The translations under genes and the position numbers were made by a program. This document shows positions 8,627-16,570 of a stretch of 64,000 nt of DNA, piece after piece. The DNA is taken from NCBI RefSeq assembly GCF_000413435.1, contig NZ_KE340326.1, positions 186,001-250,000 on the forward strand. The letters run 5' to 3'. The DNA is from Campylobacter ureolyticus ACS-301-V-Sch3b (GTDB taxonomy: Bacteria > Campylobacterota > Campylobacteria > Campylobacterales > Campylobacteraceae). The notes below the pieces were generated by a model. The model was given only the letters and a program-made list of their open reading frames with translations, was not told the origin of the DNA and did no database searches. Each line of letters begins with the position of its first letter. The first letter of the stretch is position 1.

Positions 8627-10036
8627 TTAAAGCAAAACAAAATAAGCAAACAAAGTTATAGCAATTGTTACTAAAACATCAAGTAAAAATCCAGCTTTTA
8701 CCATATCTTTTTGTCTTATCATACCCGTTCCAAAAACAAGGGCATTTGGCGGAGTTGCAACAGGAAGCATAAACGCACAACTTGCACCAACTCCAATAAC
8801 TACAACTAAAACTTCTTTTGGCATGCCAATTTGCATAGAAATATCTGCAAAAACAGGCACTAAAAGTGCAGCTGAAGCGGTGTTACTGGTAAATTCAGTT
8901 AGAATTTTAATAAAAAGTGCAACAATGAAAATAATAACAATATCAGGTGCGTTTCCAAGAGCATTTGCCACTTCATTTCCTAAAACCAATGATGCACCAG
9001 AATCTTTTAAAATAGCACTTAATGTTAGTCCTCCACCAAATAGCATTAAAACACCCCATTCGGTATTTTTAACTATATCATCCCAACTACAAAGCCCTAA
9101 AACAACCACTAAAATAGCAGCAATTAAAGCAATAAGTGCATCGCTTATAACAAGTTTTCTACCTAAAATTTCACTAAAAAGCTCACTTAAAAATGATGAA
9201 AATATCCAACAAGTTGCTACTAGGATAAAAACTACAATCGTAATAATTCTACTTCTTGTCCAAGGCGTATCATCACTTGCTCCAATATCAACTTTTCTAT
9301 GAAAATCAGGTTTAAATAAAATATATAAAACAAAAAGCATTAAAGGCCAAAATATAAAAGTAAGCGGAAGCCCAACTTTCATCCAATCAAAAAAGCTATA
9401 TCCAAGTTCAGCCGATGCGATGGCATTTGGAGGTGATCCAACGAGTGTTCCAAGACCGCCAATACTTGCAGAATACGCAATTCCTAGCATTACAAAAATT
9501 ATTGTTCCTCTATCTTTTTCTTTATCTAAATGGCTTATCATACCAATTGCCAAAGGTATCATCATAGCTGCAGTTGCGGTATTTGATATCCACATAGATA
9601 AAACCGCTGTTACTGCACATATCATTACAACCGCCCAACCAAGCTTAGCTCCTGATAAAGAGACCAATTTCATAGCAATTTTTACATCAAGTTTTTGTAC
9701 ATGAAGTGCCGTAGCTAAAGCAAATCCACCAAAAAATAAAAATATAGTAGGGTTTGCAAAATTTATTAGCATATCTTTTATACCAAGCGGACTAAAGCCA
9801 CTCTCAGAACTTATACCTATACCTAAAAGCACTCCTAAAACTGGAACCAACAAAGCAGTAATTGTAATATGAATAGCTTCTGTAAGCCACAATATAGCGA
9901 TAAAAAGTAAAATTGCTAAACCTTTGTTTGCATTTGAATCGTAAGGTAAAAATTCATAAAGTAAAAATGATAAAATCGCAGCGATTAAAACAATAATTAA
10001 GCTTTTATTTGTTATATGTGATATTTTATCTTGCAA
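8627..10036 (-). CDS. DASS-family sodium/dicarboxylate (anion) symporter, copy 1
   Basis: Inner-membrane transporter of the divalent anion:sodium symporter family (SLC13-like), with about a dozen hydrophobic segments in 469 residues. The two inverted-repeat substrate/sodium motifs are visible as WISNTATAAMMIPLA in the first half and FTSNTASAALLVPVF in the second. Likely substrates are C4-dicarboxylates or citrate, but the sequence does not decide. It lies directly downstream of a close paralogue (10161-11570), a tandem duplication. The separating interval contains a strong hairpin, so it may be transcribed separately. Confidence 0.88.
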   Translation of the reverse strand: MQDKISHITNKSLIIVLIAAILSFLLYEFLPYDSNANKGLAILLFIAILWLTEAIHITITALLVPVLGVLLGIGISSESGFSPLGIKDMLINFANPTIFLFFGGFALATALHVQKLDVKIAMKLVSLSGAKLGWAVVMICAVTAVLSMWISNTATAAMMIPLAIGMISHLDKEKDRGTIIFVMLGIAYSASIGGLGTLVGSPPNAIASAELGYSFFDWMKVGLPLTFIFWPLMLFVLYILFKPDFHRKVDIGASDDTPWTRSRIITIVVFILVATCWIFSSFLSELFSEILGRKLVISDALIALIAAILVVVLGLCSWDDIVKNTEWGVLMLFGGGLTLSAILKDSGASLVLGNEVANALGNAPDIVIIFIVALFIKILTEFTSNTASAALLVPVFADISMQIGMPKEVLVVVIGVGASCAFMLPVATPPNALVFGTGMIRQKDMVKAGFLLDVLVTIAITLFAYFVLL

Positions 10037-10133
10037 AAAAACTCCTTATTTCTTTAAAAGAAAATTATCACTTTTTCAAACTTTAAATTTGCTTAATATT
10101 AAATTTTAAAATTATTTTTTATAAATAGTGAGT

Positions 10134-10159
10134 AAATTTGGGCTAAGAAGCCCAAATTT
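10134..10159 (-). terminator. Hairpin between the two DASS transporter genes
   Basis: An 11-bp inverted repeat (10134-10144 and 10149-10159) starts 1 base after the stop codon of the upstream transporter gene. The U-run on the minus strand is weak, so partial read-through into the second copy is possible. Confidence 0.6.
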
Positions 10160-10160
10160 T

Positions 10161-11570
10161 TTAAAATACGAAATATGCATAAAGTGCAATTATTACAACC
10201 GAAAAGACATTTAAAACAATACCTGCTTTTATCATATCTTTTTGACCAAACATTCCTGTTCCAAAAACAAGAGCATTTGGTGGAGTTGCAACAGGAAGCA
10301 TAAACGCACAACTTGCACCAACTCCAATAACTGTAACTAAGATCTCTTTTGGCATACCCATTTGAGTAGCAACTCCTGCAAAAACAGGAACTAAAAGTGC
10401 TGCTGAAGCGGTGTTACTTGTAAATTCAGTTAAAATTATTATAAATATTGCAACAACAAATATAATAACCAAAGGTGAAGCCCCACCAAATATATTAGCA
10501 ACTGCTTGACCTAAAACAAGTGAAGCACCAGAGTCTTTTAAAATAGAACTTAAAGCCAATCCACCACCAAATAGCATTAAAACACCCCATTCAGTGTTCT
10601 TTGCTACATCATTCCAAGTACAAAGGCCTAAAACAACAACAGCAACTGCTGCTCCAAGAGCTATCAAACCATCGCTAAAAGCTATGCCTGTTAAATGTGT
10701 TAAAGGCTTAGCAAATATCCAGCAAAGTGCAGTTGTACAAAAGACAATAATAGTTAAAACTCTATTTGTTGTCCAAGGAATATCCACACTCGCATCAACT
10801 TCTATTTTTTTATTAAAATCAGGTTTAAATAAAAAATAAAGTGTCAAAAGCATAACTGGCAACAGTATAATGGTAAGTGGAAGTCCTATCTTCATCCAAT
10901 CAAAAAATGTTAAACCAAGCTCTGCTGAAACAATTGCATTTGGTGGTGAACCTACCATTGTTCCAAGTCCGCCAATACTTGCAGAGTATGCAATTCCCAA
11001 AAGAACAAAAACAATCGTTCCTTTATCCTTAACTCTATCAAGCCCTGAAAGCATACCAATAGCAAGTGGAAGCATCATAGCTGCAGTTGCTGTGTTTGAT
11101 ATCCACATAGAAAGTCCTGCGGTTACTAAACATACTGCAATTGCTGCATATCCAAGCTTTGAGCCAGATAATGATATAAGCTTCATAGCTATTTTTGTAT
11201 CGAGCTTTTGGATGTGAAGAGCAGTAGCTAATGCAAAACCACCAAAAAATAAAAATATAGTTGGATTTGCAAAATTTGATAAAGCTTGTTTGATAGTCAA
11301 AGCTTTAAACACGCCGTCCGCATTAACAGAACCAACGCCTATAAAAATTCCAAGCAGTGGAACCATCAAAGCAGTAACTGTTATATGGACAGCTTCAGTA
11401 AGCCATAAAATCGCTATAAAGACAAGTAGGCCTAAGCCTTTATTTGCATTGTCTCCATATGGCAAAATTTTATATACGGCATAAGAGAGTATTGCAGCTA
11501 TCAGCATAACTATAAGTCCTCTTTTAGTTATGTGTGATATATTGCCCTCATTTATCGCTTCATTTTCCAA
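10161..11570 (-). CDS. DASS-family sodium/dicarboxylate (anion) symporter, copy 2
   Basis: Second 469-residue DASS transporter, very similar to its neighbour over the whole length, including the SNTATAAMM and SNTASAAL motifs. Differences concentrate in the extreme N-terminus, in the loop after transmembrane segment 2 and around the central cytoplasmic linker. The central loop carries ASVDIPWT here and ASDDTPWT in copy 1. Equal length and tandem orientation point to duplication within this lineage. The two probably differ in affinity, substrate or expression. A ribosome site AAGGAGG lies before the ATG. Confidence 0.88.
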   Translation of the reverse strand: MENEAINEGNISHITKRGLIVMLIAAILSYAVYKILPYGDNANKGLGLLVFIAILWLTEAVHITVTALMVPLLGIFIGVGSVNADGVFKALTIKQALSNFANPTIFLFFGGFALATALHIQKLDTKIAMKLISLSGSKLGYAAIAVCLVTAGLSMWISNTATAAMMLPLAIGMLSGLDRVKDKGTIVFVLLGIAYSASIGGLGTMVGSPPNAIVSAELGLTFFDWMKIGLPLTIILLPVMLLTLYFLFKPDFNKKIEVDASVDIPWTTNRVLTIIVFCTTALCWIFAKPLTHLTGIAFSDGLIALGAAVAVVVLGLCTWNDVAKNTEWGVLMLFGGGLALSSILKDSGASLVLGQAVANIFGGASPLVIIFVVAIFIIILTEFTSNTASAALLVPVFAGVATQMGMPKEILVTVIGVGASCAFMLPVATPPNALVFGTGMFGQKDMIKAGIVLNVFSVVIIALYAYFVF

Positions 11571-11691
11571 AGAAACCTCCTTAGTTTTGGTTTTCGTTCA
11601 GTATATCAAAAAGCAACATAAAAGTGTCATTAAAGTTATTTTTATAAGTTATAAAAAACAAATTTGTTACAAAAAGTAAAAAATAAAAAAA

Positions 11692-12693
11692 CTACCTTTT
11701 AATCTTAAACCAACCATAATAATTATCATCAAGTTTGTCTAAAAAAAGTAGCTCAAGCTCTAAATTTAGAGAAATACTATCCAAATTTATAAATTTGTTT
11801 GAAAAAAATATTAATACATGTGTTACAAAATTAGGCAAATTTCTGGCCATTTGCTCGCCGCCTTCAATCATACAAAGCTTATAGTTTTTTAGTTTTTCTA
11901 TATCATTACTTATTATAACTTCGCGATTTTGAACACTAAATAGTGGAATTGTTTTATCAAATTCATTTTTTTTAGAATAGATAAAAATATCAGGATTTTT
12001 AAAATTTTCTCCTAAAAGTCTAGTATCTAAAATAGGCCTATCAACTCTAACAGTATTCCCACCAATTGCTAAAATTTCACTAACATTTCTTAGTTTATGA
12101 ACTAAAAGCCTAGAAGCATTATTTGTAATAACTCCACCTTTTATAACGCCATTTAAGCTCATCCCTAGTTTAAAAAAGCTGAAATTTCCATTAAGACATC
12201 TTAAAAATGGCTCTAAAAGTAAAAATCCCTCATCTTGCAAAACTCCAAATTTTACTTTTATTCCTGCGTTTTTTAAAATTTGGGCACCACCTTTTGCTGT
12301 TGGATTTATATCTTTTTGTGAAATTATGACTTCACTAAAACAAAGTTCTTTTATCAAATTTGCACAAGGTGGAGTTTTGCCATAATGCGAACAAGGCTCA
12401 AGTGTGACATAAATTTTTGCTTCTTTTAATAAATTATTGTGATTTTTTAGAATAAAATCATAAGTTTGCTTTTCATCTTTTGGAAAAATTAAATTTGGAT
12501 TAAGCTTTTTTAAGGCTGATTTTATGGCATTTACTTCGGCGTGATTACAACCAGCTTTTTGATGAGCCTCTATGCTTAAAATTTGATTATTTTTATCAAG
12601 TATTAATGCCCCAACTGCTGGATTTGGATAGGTTAAAATTTGATATTGCCAAGCTTTTTTTATGGCTAAACTCATATAAAATTCATCATTCAT
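11692..12693 (-). CDS. ribD: Bifunctional riboflavin biosynthesis deaminase/reductase
   Basis: Catalyses the deamination and the following side-chain reduction of the pyrimidine intermediate in riboflavin synthesis. The N-terminal deaminase domain (about 1-150) shows the zinc site HAEVNAI and the TLEPCSHYGKTPPC motif. The C-terminal reductase domain begins near FFKLGMSLNG. At 333 residues it is shorter than E. coli RibD, because the reductase half is compact and ends in a diverged tail. It stands alone, divergent from the DUF805 gene. Confidence 0.93.
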   Translation of the reverse strand: MNDEFYMSLAIKKAWQYQILTYPNPAVGALILDKNNQILSIEAHQKAGCNHAEVNAIKSALKKLNPNLIFPKDEKQTYDFILKNHNNLLKEAKIYVTLEPCSHYGKTPPCANLIKELCFSEVIISQKDINPTAKGGAQILKNAGIKVKFGVLQDEGFLLLEPFLRCLNGNFSFFKLGMSLNGVIKGGVITNNASRLLVHKLRNVSEILAIGGNTVRVDRPILDTRLLGENFKNPDIFIYSKKNEFDKTIPLFSVQNREVIISNDIEKLKNYKLCMIEGGEQMARNLPNFVTHVLIFFSNKFINLDSISLNLELELLFLDKLDDNYYGWFKIKR

Positions 12694-12821
12694 TTTTATA
12701 TCTTTTTTATTTAAGATTATAGCAAATTCGGCTTAGAATAGAACCAGTATTTTTATATTTTGTTAATAAATTTTTTATAAATTTGATACAATTCAAAAAC
12801 TTTTTTATTTAGGAGTTTTTG

Positions 12822-13274
12822 ATGAATTACTTTGATGAGTATTATCTGGGTGCTTTTAGGAAATTTGCCACCTTTAGTGGCAGAGCTAGAAGAAAAGAGT
12901 ATGGTTGGTTTTGTGTTTTTAGCTTTATCGTTGGCTTGATACTAGGCATAATTGATGTTTTAGTTTTTGGCGATGCAGATGGGATGTTTAGTTCAATTTA
13001 TGGTTTGGTTGTGTTTATACCATCGCTTGCGCTACTTGTAAGAAAAGTTCATGATTTTGGCAAAAGTGGGTGGTTTGTGCTAGTTATAATATTTGCCCCA
13101 ACAATAGCACTTATAGTTAGTCTTCTTTTTATTCAAACATCAAAAGAATTAGGTATGTTATTTTTAGTAATAGCACTTGCTTTGTTTTTTTATTTTATTT
13201 TTTTACCTATATTTAAAAAAGGTGATAAGGGAGAGAATGCTTACGGAAGCGATCCAAAAACACTAAATTTATAA
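12822..13274 (+). CDS. DUF805 family inner-membrane protein
   Basis: A 150-residue membrane protein of the DUF805 family (YhaH/YhaI-like), function unknown. The family hallmarks are visible: a soluble N-terminus with FATFSGRARRKEYGWF leading into the first membrane helix, three further hydrophobic segments, LVRKVHDFGKSGWF between helices 2 and 3, and a polar tail with NAYGSDP. The in-frame TTG just upstream is not used, because AGGAG at 12811-12815 is correctly spaced for the ATG at 12822. It appears monocistronic, ending at the inverted repeat at 13303-13345. Confidence 0.85.
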   Translation: MNYFDEYYLGAFRKFATFSGRARRKEYGWFCVFSFIVGLILGIIDVLVFGDADGMFSSIYGLVVFIPSLALLVRKVHDFGKSGWFVLVIIFAPTIALIVSLLFIQTSKELGMLFLVIALALFFYFIFLPIFKKGDKGENAYGSDPKTLNL

Positions 13275-13302
13275 AATTTTTTGTAGTTTTAAATTTACTC
13301 AT

Positions 13303-13345
13303 AAATCCACAAAGCAAGGCTTTATGCCCGTGACAATGTGGATTT
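13303..13345. terminator. Convergent hairpin between DUF805 gene and nrfA
   Basis: A 9-bp inverted repeat (13303-13311 and 13337-13345) encloses a smaller 5-bp hairpin (13311-13315 with 13319-13323). It lies between two converging genes and probably acts as a shared terminator, although the loop is long. Confidence 0.5.
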
Positions 13346-13364
13346 GAGATTTAAGAGTTTAATT

Positions 13365-15047
13365 TTAATTAAAATCTAAATTTTTAACTCTTTCATCGAG
13401 CTCTTTAAGTTTTTGTGATGGTGGAGTTGCAACTAAACCTTTATGACTTGTGATCTGCTCTGGCTCTGGTACCTCATCTGCTGTTTGAGTTAGCTCTATA
13501 TTTACTCCAAATTTGGCTAGTTCATTTGATAGTTCTATTTGACCCTTTCTAGCAAATTCTTGGCATTGTCCGATGATCCTTGCAGCTTCTTGTGGTGCGT
13601 GGAAACCATAGCTATTTTCGCTAAATGCAAAGTCCCATCTCATATGAGCGCGTCTTTGGTTCCATAAAGTTTTCTCCAAAGCTTTTGAAATTTCAGCTTT
13701 TTGTGTATCAGCGTCCAAATTTGCAAACTCAGGAAGTTTTGCAAGCTCGCCTCTTGCTACTTCAATATCTTGGATTAGAGAAAGTAGTGCATTTTCACAT
13801 TTTCTAAGCTCATAAGAGTGGCGATTTTGTATGAAATTTATACGCTCTACTAGCTTATCTTCGCTTTGCATGTGGCATGTCCTACAACTTCCTGTAATGT
13901 CAGCAAATGGACTTTGTACAGTGTGACTTGAAACCTTTTGAGCGCCCTCTCTTTTATATGGCATATGACAATCAGCACAACTTACACCGCTTCTTGCGTG
14001 AATTCCAGCAGAACTTAGTTCAGCTTCTGAATGTTGCATTTTAATGATTGGTGCATCTGTAGTTTTATGCTTATAGTCAAATTTAAACTTACCGTTTTCA
14101 AACATCTCATCATAATACTCATCAAACATCTCTATTTTAAATGGTTTATCTTTTTCCCATTTAGCCCATGGATAAGTTAGAGTTGAGTCTTTGCCTTGGA
14201 AATAATACTCCACATGACACTGCATACAAACATAACTTCTCATCTCTTGGCGACTAGCTTTTAGGCCAGTTTTTGGATCTGCCTCATAACCTCTATCAAC
14301 CATAGCATTGACAAATGCAGGTCTTGTTACTCTTAAACTCATATCATCAGGACTATGACAATCAGCACAGCTACTTCCTAAGTGTGAACCTTTATATGGA
14401 TCCTCGCCATGTTTATCAGCGACTAGCTTCATAACATCAAAATAAGGAATTGAGTTCATCTTTGTCCATGCAGCTTTTTCTTTTTTGCCCTCTTCGCCCT
14501 TTACATCAAAAAATGGCATATTTCTACTTGCAGCCTCAACTGGATTTTTGCTTAAGTTATAATCCCCATCTTTCATAATGGCAGTTAAATGTCCGGTGTG
14601 GCAGTTGACACAGGCTCCTGGTTGACCTTTAAATTTAGGAAGTCCGTGAGAGTTTAGATACTCTTTATCATTCCTTTTTGTTTCAATCTGGTCAATTTGT
14701 GTATAAAAATGAAGTCTTGGGCGGTTATAATCAACTGCAAAAGCATATCCATTCCAAAATTTAGTAGCCGCTGGCCATCTTAAAAGTTTGCTATAAGGAA
14801 CTGAACCAGCATATGGTGTCTCGTAAGCAATATTTTCCATAGCGGCAAAACTTTCATATTGTGATGGGAAATTTTTACCCCACTCTTTTACATCAGGGTC
14901 CAAATCACTAACCTTATGAAGCATCATAGGATAGCTTTTTTCCTCCTCAAATTTAGAACCGATATCTACAAATAGTGCAAACATGGCTGCACCCAAAACA
15001 ACGGCAACAAAAAAAGCAACCGTATATAAAGTCCATTTTTTCATCAT
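13365..15047 (-). CDS. nrfA: Periplasmic pentahaem nitrite reductase (ammonia-forming)
   Basis: NrfA reduces nitrite to ammonium with six electrons in the periplasm, supporting nitrite respiration and nitrosative-stress defence. An N-terminal hydrophobic segment (about 8-28) exports it. Five haem motifs are present: C146-H150, C227-H231, C274-H278, C357-H361 and C388-H392. The active-site Tyr is in CHVEYYF and the catalytic His in MQHSEAEL. The first (active-site) haem motif is CVNCH, not the CXXCK of E. coli; I recall this variant from C. jejuni. Two adjacent ATGs are possible, and the second (15044) is better spaced from AAGGAG. It follows nrfH with a 15-base gap. Confidence 0.96.
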   Translation of the reverse strand: MMKKWTLYTVAFFVAVVLGAAMFALFVDIGSKFEEEKSYPMMLHKVSDLDPDVKEWGKNFPSQYESFAAMENIAYETPYAGSVPYSKLLRWPAATKFWNGYAFAVDYNRPRLHFYTQIDQIETKRNDKEYLNSHGLPKFKGQPGACVNCHTGHLTAIMKDGDYNLSKNPVEAASRNMPFFDVKGEEGKKEKAAWTKMNSIPYFDVMKLVADKHGEDPYKGSHLGSSCADCHSPDDMSLRVTRPAFVNAMVDRGYEADPKTGLKASRQEMRSYVCMQCHVEYYFQGKDSTLTYPWAKWEKDKPFKIEMFDEYYDEMFENGKFKFDYKHKTTDAPIIKMQHSEAELSSAGIHARSGVSCADCHMPYKREGAQKVSSHTVQSPFADITGSCRTCHMQSEDKLVERINFIQNRHSYELRKCENALLSLIQDIEVARGELAKLPEFANLDADTQKAEISKALEKTLWNQRRAHMRWDFAFSENSYGFHAPQEAARIIGQCQEFARKGQIELSNELAKFGVNIELTQTADEVPEPEQITSHKGLVATPPSQKLKELDERVKNLDFN

Positions 15048-15062
15048 TTCTCCTTGTTGATT

Positions 15063-15563
15063 TTAAAAGTTATGTGCGTGTCCGGCTTGTCTATGACACG
15101 ATACGCAAGATAGTGGCTCGCTTCCTGGAGCACCTTTTTTCATAGTTGCATCTACCGAGTGTGCAGCATATTCGCTGTGACAGGCGATGCAGTTATTTTG
15201 TATGATACCTTTACCTTTTTTTGTTGCTTCAAATGAGACAGGGTTGTCTTTAAAAGTAACGGCATATCCGTGATGAAGGCCATTTTCAGCCTTAAATAGC
15301 CACTTAGATACAAAGCCTTCAGGCACGTGGCAATCACTACAGGTTGCAACATGTTGGTGTCCGCCTTTCATCCAGCTTTCATAGACTTGATTCATAACAT
15401 GGCAGTTTTTACAGGCCTCAGAATCATGCCCAAAATATGAAAAACCTTTTGCATAGACAAATGTAAAAAGCCCATGTCCGATAACCAAACCAAAGCTTAT
15501 CACAAGAACCAAGGTGGCAAAAGCAGATGGAGAGCGCTTAATTTTATCAATTAGTTTTTTCAA
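15063..15563 (-). CDS. nrfH: Tetrahaem quinol dehydrogenase, NrfA partner
   Basis: NrfH is a NapC/NirT-family membrane cytochrome that oxidises menaquinol and passes electrons to NrfA. A single membrane helix (about residues 14-38) is followed by four CXXCH motifs: CKNCH, CSDCH, CIACH and CVSCH. The first has the CXXCHxM form (CKNCHVM) seen in NrfH. The start chosen is TTG at 15563, giving 166 residues beginning MKKLIDKIK. A strong AAGGAGG at 15568-15574 is spaced for this codon; the longer frame from 15590 lacks such a site. It forms an operon with nrfA. Confidence 0.93.
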   Translation of the reverse strand: MKKLIDKIKRSPSAFATLVLVISFGLVIGHGLFTFVYAKGFSYFGHDSEACKNCHVMNQVYESWMKGGHQHVATCSDCHVPEGFVSKWLFKAENGLHHGYAVTFKDNPVSFEATKKGKGIIQNNCIACHSEYAAHSVDATMKKGAPGSEPLSCVSCHRQAGHAHNF

Positions 15564-15596
15564 AAAGCCTCCTTTATAAATTTTAAACAAAAAGTA

Positions 15597-15602
15597 ATTA
15601 TA
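15597..15602 (-). promoter_or_regulatory. Predicted -10 box of nrfHA
   Basis: A perfect TATAAT on the minus strand, 34 bases before the nrfH start codon. It predicts transcription starting near 15590. Prediction from sequence only. Confidence 0.65.
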
Positions 15603-15624
15603 CTAAAAATAAAATGAGAAACAA

Positions 15625-15638
15625 TTGATTTATATCAA
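15625..15638 (-). promoter_or_regulatory. FNR/CRP-family operator upstream of nrfHA
   Basis: TTGAT-TTAT-ATCAA is a perfect two-half-site match to the FNR box (TTGAT-N4-ATCAA). Its centre (15631.5) is about 41.5 bases upstream of the start predicted from the -10 box, the classic class II activator position. A CRP/FNR-superfamily regulator responding to oxygen or nitrogen oxides is the likely ligand. No such regulator is encoded in this window. Confidence 0.7.
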
Positions 15639-15963
15639 GTTTATAAAATTTGATGAATTAATAAAAGATATTAGAGATATTTAAGCATTTAAATAAGATT
15701 ATTCTATTTAATGATAAAAATATTTTTAAAATAAATTAAATTCTTGCAAGAAATAATTAAAGAAAAATTATATAAAAACTAAATTAAAACATATTACAAA
15801 TATCTTACATTTGTCGTATTAGTTAGAATTTTTATTTTTAGGCGATTTTCACTCTACGCTTTTTTGAACTAATCACACTACAAATATTTTCAATAATCTT
15901 TAAAGCGGTTTGATTTGATAAGTATCATTAGGATAAATTATATTATATTGAATAAAAATTCAG
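15639..15963. other. AT-rich gap upstream of nrfHA, no intact gene
   Basis: About 325 bases without a supportable gene. On the minus strand a 28-codon open stretch without a start (15838-15924, ending SSKKRRVKIA) looks more protein-like than its surroundings and may be the tail of a lost gene. The rest is featureless A/T-rich sequence. No tRNA or insertion sequence end was recognised. Confidence 0.4.
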
Positions 15964-15993
15964 AAAGTTGCAAATACTTAAATTTGCAACTTT
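15964..15993 (-). terminator. Terminator after the zinc-ribbon membrane protein gene
   Basis: A perfect 12-bp inverted repeat (15964-15975 and 15982-15993) lies 10 bases beyond the stop codon at 16003. It is a strong intrinsic terminator stem. Confidence 0.75.
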
Positions 15994-16002
15994 AAAAAAA
16001 AA

Positions 16003-16293
16003 TTATGATCTGTCGGTTTTATTAATTCTTTTAAAATACGGCTTTTTATCTTTTGCAAGCATAATACCAATCGCTATACACACTAATCCGATCGCAATAG
16101 GCACTAACCTCTCACCCCAAGAATCTAACAAGTAAGCCCAGAAAAAAGACAAAATACCAACTAGAAATATTGCACCCCATTTTCTACCATAATGTATTTC
16201 GGCTTGACAACCTCTACACACAGAAGCACCGTATTTTATATCTTCTTGTCCGCAAAATGGGCAAACTAAAAATTCTTTTTCATTTTTTTCCAT
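16003..16293 (-). CDS. Small zinc-ribbon membrane protein, function unknown
   Basis: A 96-residue protein I do not recognise beyond its architecture. Residues 10-31 form a treble-clef or zinc-ribbon-like segment with two CxxC pairs (CPFCGQ and CRGCQ). Two hydrophobic helices follow at about 39-57 and 64-80, then a basic tail. AAGGAAA precedes the ATG. The gene stands alone between a terminator and an 11-base G-tract (minus strand) in its presumed promoter, which could make its expression phase-variable. Similar zinc-ribbon/two-helix proteins occur widely without known function. Confidence 0.7.
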   Translation of the reverse strand: MEKNEKEFLVCPFCGQEDIKYGASVCRGCQAEIHYGRKWGAIFLVGILSFFWAYLLDSWGERLVPIAIGLVCIAIGIMLAKDKKPYFKRINKTDRS

Positions 16294-16328
16294 AAAATTT
16301 TCCTTTTAAAAATATTTTAGACATTTTA

Positions 16329-16339
16329 CCCCCCCCCCC
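16329..16339. repeat. Homopolymeric C11/G11 tract
   Basis: Eleven consecutive C on the plus strand (G on the minus strand). On the minus strand it is followed directly by TAAAAT, a plausible -10 box, 36 bases upstream of the ATG at 16293. G/C tracts of eight or more are well-known slippage sites for phase variation in Campylobacter. Here the tract lies outside the coding frame, so any effect would be on the promoter. The true length may vary within the population. Confidence 0.85.
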
Positions 16340-16371
16340 GCTTAAAATCTCTTGAATTTGTGTTAGAAATT

Positions 16372-16570
16372 TTAATTTTTCACTGCATTTAAAATTTCTT
16401 TTTCAAAATCAGCTTTACTTTCAAACTTAAAATTTTCTTCTAAAAATTCAAATTCTAAATTTTGTGCGTGAAGTAAAAGTCTTGAAGCTCCTGTTAGATT
16501 CTTACGCTCGAAAATCGATAAAAACAATTTTAAACTTCTAAAAATTTATCTTTTAAATTTGAAAGTTTAT
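16372..16570 (-). pseudogene. Remnant of an RluA-family pseudouridine synthase
   Basis: Only the C-terminal end survives. One minus frame ending at TAA 16372-16374 reads FERKNLTGASRLLLHAQ followed by LEFEFLEE, a typical RluA/RluC-family C-terminal segment. Going upstream the frame is interrupted at about 16548 and continues in another frame as KDKFLEV, so there is at least one frameshift. No catalytic domain (the HRLD-type motif) is present, because the neighbouring sequence is already rimP. The piece is the leftover of a gene that once followed rimP. Confidence 0.7.

Noticed and set aside
8823-9704. Long plus-strand ORFs opposite the DASS transporters (also 10594-11484)
   Set aside because: They are antisense shadows of hydrophobic transporter genes; compositions are Ser/Ala/Ile-rich without domains or ribosome sites.
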